From positions 1 through 26,419 of the forward strand of contig CABVCJ010000026.1 in the NCBI GenBank assembly GCA_902496845.1: 26,419 nucleotides of DNA, written 5' to 3'. Positions 22,394 to 26,419 of the stretch are shown here, in pieces; within the stretch, counting starts at the first letter, position 1; each line of letters starts with the position of its first letter. Source of the stretch: an uncultured Collinsella sp. GTDB taxonomy: Bacteria; Actinomycetota; Coriobacteriia; Coriobacteriales; Coriobacteriaceae. The notes below the pieces were generated by a model. It was not told where the DNA came from and ran no database searches. It saw only the letters and a program-made list of their open reading frames with translations. The translations under genes were made by a program, and so were the position numbers.

Positions 22394-23104
22394 TTGTCCC
22401 AGCTCGAGAAATGCGATCGCCGGTCCCTTCGCTCGCAGCGTGCCCTTCGCCAGGCGCTTGCCAGCGAACTTGCCGAAAGCGGCGATCTTTCGCGCATTAA
22501 CGTCGCGTCGCTCACCGAGCGTGCCGGCCTTACGCGCCGCACGTTCTATTCGCACTACCGCGATATTCCCGACTTTATCAATCAAATCGAGGACGGCTTG
22601 CTAGCCGAGATCCGTGAGCGCATTGAGCTCATCACCGCAGCTCAGCTGCCCGATCTCTATCACAACATCGATGAGCTCGAGCCGGCGCCCGGTTCGGTTG
22701 AGCTGCTGCGTTATCTTGCGGCCAACCGCGACTTAATCGGTGCGCTGCTGGGTCCGGGCGGCGATCAGGCCTTCATTAAAAGGATCATCGACACCGCTCG
22801 TGAGGCTGTGGTGCCGCGTGCGCAGACGGGCATTTTGGGCCTGGCGCTGGGCACGTTCTTTGACTACTACGTTACCTACGTCGTGAGTGCCGAGGTCGGC
22901 ATGATTCAGCGCTGGTTTGAGCGTGGGCTCACCGAATCGCCCGAGGCCATGGCGCGCATTATGACGGTGCTCGCTTTTGTGCGCCCTGGTGACCTGTATG
23001 GCCAACCCATCGATATCAACGTGCCGGAATACGGCATGAAGCTATTGAACTTGCAGCTCGAGGACGCGGCCGACACCGCCGCAACCGTCGAGTCCAACAA
23101 CTAA
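22394..23104 (+). CDS. TetR/AcrR-family regulator with TTG start
   Basis: 236-residue regulator. The helix-turn-helix INVASLTERAGLTRRTFYSHY (35-55) sits within a TetR N-terminal domain (roughly 11-60) and is followed by IPDFINQIEDGLL. The C-terminal part (LLRYLAANRDLIGALLGPGGDQAF; FFDYYVTYVVSAEVGMIQRWFERGL) resembles the C-terminal domain of the DhaS/TetR_C group. TTG at 22394 is preceded by AAGGAGGA ending 3 nt away; no ATG fits. It stands 11 nt before the activase gene in the same direction, so they are probably one operon under self-control from the dyads at 22328-22360. The ligand is unknown; an acyl-CoA or fermentation metabolite would suit the partner. Confidence 0.8.
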   Translation: MSQLEKCDRRSLRSQRALRQALASELAESGDLSRINVASLTERAGLTRRTFYSHYRDIPDFINQIEDGLLAEIRERIELITAAQLPDLYHNIDELEPAPGSVELLRYLAANRDLIGALLGPGGDQAFIKRIIDTAREAVVPRAQTGILGLALGTFFDYYVTYVVSAEVGMIQRWFERGLTESPEAMARIMTVLAFVRPGDLYGQPIDINVPEYGMKLLNLQLEDAADTAATVESNN

Positions 23105-23115
23105 GAGGAGAGACA

Positions 23116-26100
23116 ATGAGCAAACTCGTCGAGGGCATCAAGGACCGCATGGTCGCCGCCGCACGCGAGGCCGCGCCCACCGTGGTGGATGCCGCGCAGA
23201 AGGCCGCGACCGCGGCTGCTGAGAAAGTTGTCGAGGCTGTCGCCGATGCCAAGAACGCGGCGGGGGAAGCGTCCGTCACTAGCGAGCCCGCCACCGCCGC
23301 TGAGCCCGTAGCCGCCGCCCACGCCCCCGAAGGCGCGATCTTCAACCCCGGCAACGCCCACGGCAACCTGCACCTGGGCATCGACGTGGGCTCCACCACC
23401 GTTAAGCTCGCCGTGCTCAACGACGACAACCAGATTGTCTACGCCAAGTACCAGCGCCACCACACCGACGTCCGTGCCTGCGCCCGCGCCCTGTTCGAGG
23501 GCGCTGTGACCGTGCTGCCGACGGTCCAGATGACCTGCGCCATTACCGGCTCGGGTGGCCTGCTGCTGTCCCAGTGGCTCGACCTGGAGTTTGTCCAGGA
23601 GGTTATCGCCAGCAAGCGTGCCGTCGAGACCCTCATCCCGGCCACCGATGTCGCCATCGAGCTGGGCGGCGAGGACGCCAAGATCATCTACTTCGATAAT
23701 GGCATTGAGCAGCGCATGAACGGCACCTGCGCCGGCGGCACGGGCGCGTTCATCGACCAGATGGCCACTCTGCTGCACACTGACGCCAGCGGCCTTAACG
23801 AACTCGCGGCCAACGCCACCACCATCTATCCCATTGCCAGCCGCTGCGGCGTTTTTGCCAAGACCGACGTCCAGCCGCTGCTCAACGAGGGCGCCCGCCC
23901 CGAGGACGTGGCCGCCTCCATCTTCCAGGCTGTCGTGACCCAGACCATCTCGGGTCTGGCGTGCGGCCGTCCCATCCGCGGCAACGTCGCCTTCCTGGGC
24001 GGCCCGCTGCAGTACCTCTCCGAGCTGCGCCACCGCTTCTACCTCACGCTCAACCTGGACGAGGAGCACCGTATCGTGCCCCAAAACGCCCACCTGTTTG
24101 TGGCGAGCGGCGCCGCCATGGCGCACGAGTCCAATAAGCTCAGCACGTTCCCGCAGCTCATCGAGGCCATCGATGCCCTGGGCGACACACAGGGTGCCGA
24201 GGTCGAGCGCCTGGATCCGCTCTTTGCCACCGACGAGGACTTTGCCGAGTTCAAAACCCGCCACGACCAGGAAGTCGTCCCCAAGGGCAAGCTCGAAGGC
24301 TACACCGGCCGCGTGTTCATTGGCATCGACGCCGGCTCCACCACCATGAAGGCCGCGCTCGTGGGCGAGGACGGCCAGCTGTTGCACACCTGGTACGGCA
24401 ACAACAACGGCGACATCCTGGGCACGGCCAAGGTCATCATGGCCGATTTCTACAACCACATCCCCGCCGGCTGCACCATCGGCCACGTGACCACCACGGG
24501 CTACGGCGAGGCGCTGCTCATCGAGGCCCTCAAAGCCGATTCCGGCGAGATCGAGACCGTTGCGCACCTGCGCGGCGCCAAAGCATTCCTGCCCGGCGTC
24601 GAGTTCATTCTGGACATCGGCGGCCAGGACATGAAGTGCCTGCGCGTCAAGGACGGCGTTATCGAGCACATCATGCTCAACGAGGCCTGTTCGTCGGGCT
24701 GCGGTAGCTTTATCGAGAGCTTCGCCGTCTCTATGAACATGGACGTGCGCGCGTTCGCCGATGCCGCCATCCATGCCAAGGCCCCGGTCGACTTGGGCAG
24801 CCGCTGCACGGTCTTTATGAACTCGCGCGTTAAGCAGGCGCAAAAGGAAGGCGCCACGGTGGGCGACATCGCGGCCGGCCTGTCCTATTCCGTCATCAAG
24901 AATGCCCTGTTCAAGGTCATTAAGCTGCGCGATCCCAAGGAGATCGGCAGCCAGGTAATCGTTCAGGGCGGCACCTTTATGTCCGATGCCACGCTGCGCG
25001 CGTTTGAGCAGCTCACCGGCGTTCACGCCGTGCGTCCCGACATCGCCGGCTGCATGGGCGCCTACGGTGCGGCCCTGCTCGCCCGCGATCGCGCCGGCAT
25101 CGATGGGACCTCGACCATCCTTTCGGCCGAGGACATCGCGCACCTCACCGTGACGCAAAAGCATGTCCGCTGCGGCCGTTGCTCCAACAACTGCCAGCTC
25201 GCCGTCAACGATTTTGGCGGCGGTAGGCGCTTCATTACCGGCAACCGCTGCGAGAAGGGCGCCGGCCACAAAAAGCAAAAGACCGAGGCCCCCAACCTCT
25301 TCAAAAAGAAAAACGAGCTGCTCTTTAACCGCGAGGTGCTGAGCCCCGACGAGGCCCCGCGCGGCACCGTCGGCATCCCCCGCGCGCTCAACATGTACGA
25401 GAACTATCCCTTCTGGCACGCGTTCTTTACGCGCTTGGGCTTTAGCGTGCAGCTGTCCGACCAGTCGAGCAAGAAGACCTATCAGGCGGGCATTGAGTCC
25501 ATGCCGTCCGAGAGCGTGTGCTATCCGGCCAAGATGAGCCACGGCCACGTGATGAACCTCATCGACCGTGACGTCGACTTTATCTGGATGCCGTGCGTGC
25601 GCTGGGAGCGCAAGGAGGATCCGACGGCTGGCAACTGCTATAACTGCCCCATCGTCATGAGCTATCCTACGGCGCTGGCGCTCAATATCGACGAGATTCG
25701 CGAGCAGAACATCGAGTTCCTGTACCCGTTTGTGCCCTATCACGACAAGACCGAGCTCAAGCGCCGCCTGTACCAGGTGCTCGCCGTCGACCGCGTGGCC
25801 GATGCGCAAGCCGGTCGCGGTCGCGTGCGCGGTCCCAAGATCACGCGCTCCGAGGTCGATGCCGCCGTCAACGCTGCCTTTGAGGCCGACGCGCGTTTCC
25901 ACGAGGACATCCAGACCATGGGCGAGGAGGCTCTTAAGTGGGTCGAGGACCACGGTGGCCACGGCATCGTACTCGCCGGCCGTCCCTACCATAACGACCC
26001 CGAGATCAACCATGCCCTGCCCGAGCTTATCTCGAGCTTTGGCTTTGCGGTCTTTACCGAGGATTCGCTCGCGCATCTGGTAAAGCCCGAGCGTCCGATT

Positions 26101-26419
26101 CGCGTCGTCGACCAGTGGATGTACCACAGCCGCCTGTACGCCGTCGCCCGTTTTGTGACGATGCGCAACGATTTGGACCTGATCCAGCTCAACTCTTTCG
26201 GCTGCGGTCTGGACGCTCTGACCACCGACCAAGTGCAGGAAATCCTGGAGGCCAGCGGTAAGATCTACACCGTGCTCAAGATTGACGAGGTGTCCAACTT
26301 GGGCGCCGCGCGTATCCGTATTCGCTCGCTCATGGCAGCGCTCAAGGACCAGGAGGCCGAGCGCTTGGCCGAGGCTACGGCCGCGGGCGAGGCCTACGCG
26401 CAGGGCGATGCCGCGCCGG
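23116..26419 (+). CDS. Giant 2-hydroxyacyl-CoA dehydratase activase-like protein (3' end missing)
   Basis: At least 1101 residues; runs off the window. Two BadF/BadG/BcrA/D-type ASKHA ATPase domains lie in tandem: GIDVGSTTVKLAV (88-100) with NGTCAGGTGAF (C205), and GIDAGSTTMKAALV (403-416) with NEACSSGCGSF (C525, C529) and GSRCTVF. A DUF2229-type region follows, with CGRCSNNC (C686, C689, C693), ESVCYPAKMSHGH and the GRPYHNDPEINH motif. Such proteins couple ATP hydrolysis to low-potential electron transfer through a [4Fe-4S] cluster to activate radical dehydratases; for this large fused type the true partner is poorly known. The first ~80 residues are an Ala-rich helix and linker not usual in the family. 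AGAGGAGAG precedes the ATG. Second gene of a TetR operon. Confidence 0.85.
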   Translation, partial: MSKLVEGIKDRMVAAAREAAPTVVDAAQKAATAAAEKVVEAVADAKNAAGEASVTSEPATAAEPVAAAHAPEGAIFNPGNAHGNLHLGIDVGSTTVKLAVLNDDNQIVYAKYQRHHTDVRACARALFEGAVTVLPTVQMTCAITGSGGLLLSQWLDLEFVQEVIASKRAVETLIPATDVAIELGGEDAKIIYFDNGIEQRMNGTCAGGTGAFIDQMATLLHTDASGLNELAANATTIYPIASRCGVFAKTDVQPLLNEGARPEDVAASIFQAVVTQTISGLACGRPIRGNVAFLGGPLQYLSELRHRFYLTLNLDEEHRIVPQNAHLFVASGAAMAHESNKLSTFPQLIEAIDALGDTQGAEVERLDPLFATDEDFAEFKTRHDQEVVPKGKLEGYTGRVFIGIDAGSTTMKAALVGEDGQLLHTWYGNNNGDILGTAKVIMADFYNHIPAGCTIGHVTTTGYGEALLIEALKADSGEIETVAHLRGAKAFLPGVEFILDIGGQDMKCLRVKDGVIEHIMLNEACSSGCGSFIESFAVSMNMDVRAFADAAIHAKAPVDLGSRCTVFMNSRVKQAQKEGATVGDIAAGLSYSVIKNALFKVIKLRDPKEIGSQVIVQGGTFMSDATLRAFEQLTGVHAVRPDIAGCMGAYGAALLARDRAGIDGTSTILSAEDIAHLTVTQKHVRCGRCSNNCQLAVNDFGGGRRFITGNRCEKGAGHKKQKTEAPNLFKKKNELLFNREVLSPDEAPRGTVGIPRALNMYENYPFWHAFFTRLGFSVQLSDQSSKKTYQAGIESMPSESVCYPAKMSHGHVMNLIDRDVDFIWMPCVRWERKEDPTAGNCYNCPIVMSYPTALALNIDEIREQNIEFLYPFVPYHDKTELKRRLYQVLAVDRVADAQAGRGRVRGPKITRSEVDAAVNAAFEADARFHEDIQTMGEEALKWVEDHGGHGIVLAGRPYHNDPEINHALPELISSFGFAVFTEDSLAHLVKPERPIRVVDQWMYHSRLYAVARFVTMRNDLDLIQLNSFGCGLDALTTDQVQEILEASGKIYTVLKIDEVSNLGAARIRIRSLMAALKDQEAERLAEATAAGEAYAQGDAAP

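Noticed and set aside
23101..26232. Minus-strand open frame of 1043 codons
   Set aside because: It lies fully opposite the activase-like gene, whose motifs are unmistakable. The antisense product is a low-complexity Val/Gly/Ala/Asp/His mix with no domain.
1..26419. CRISPR array, tRNA, rRNA or insertion sequence
   Set aside because: No regularly spaced repeats, no cloverleaf or rRNA-like stretch, and no transposase or integrase motifs were found on either strand.

Overview
The window comes from a moderately high-GC bacterial chromosome. Gene content, codon usage and dense head-to-tail packing suggest a gut actinobacterium of the Coriobacteriia, probably Collinsella-like. That assignment is inference: there is no rRNA or tRNA here to test it.

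Layout. (1) 1-3425: the 5' part of dxs on the minus strand (running off the left edge), divergent from an HD-domain protein gene and a CmpB-family membrane protein gene. (2) 3426-5760: a 3' relic of a P-II (glnB-type) gene, then a TetR regulator followed by an MFS exporter, separated by a terminator and two matching palindromic operators. (3) 5761-6672: a Cof-type HAD phosphatase whose ribosome-binding site lies in the arm of a perfect 21-bp inverted repeat. (4) 6673-7430: a non-coding-rich interval with a dispersed palindrome, a ~250-bp repeat also found near 22.1 kb, a 45-bp palindrome, and a 41-residue membrane peptide gene with the architecture of a type I toxin-antitoxin locus. (5) 7421-11725: a WYL-domain regulator and a UvrD-like helicase fused to a PD-(D/E)XK nuclease, one minus-strand operon. 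(6) 11948-13886: RtcB RNA ligase and a RecA/DnaB-fold protein that lacks a normal P-loop. (7) 14048-15261: an AT-rich uncharacterised gene flanked by 16-bp direct repeats and closed by a strong terminator. (8) 15344-21886: four tandem minus-strand genes made of six related ~350-residue modules. (9) 21887-22393: the second copy of the ~250-bp repeat and a decayed palindrome. (10) 22394-26419: a TetR regulator and the start of a very large 2-hydroxyacyl-CoA dehydratase activase-like protein, running off the right edge.

The most interesting candidate for an undescribed system is 7050-7366. It combines a short hydrophobic peptide with a basic tail, a leader hairpin that pairs an anti-Shine-Dalgarno CCCTCC with GGGAGG, convergent promoters with the same -10 hexamer, and two sequence blocks shared in inverted orientation by the mRNA leader and the 3' region. 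Those blocks would permit 5'-3' locking of the mRNA and give the opposing RNA the same 5' blocks. Second is the paralogue array at 15344-21886, in which the same two modules occur fused (twice) and as separate genes in reversed order. A GTCCC-ATTAAC-GGG motif precedes both full-length paralogues, and a one-mismatch version lies between the WYL regulator and rtcB.

Everything here comes from reading the sequence. No database search was possible, so family names rest on recognised motifs.
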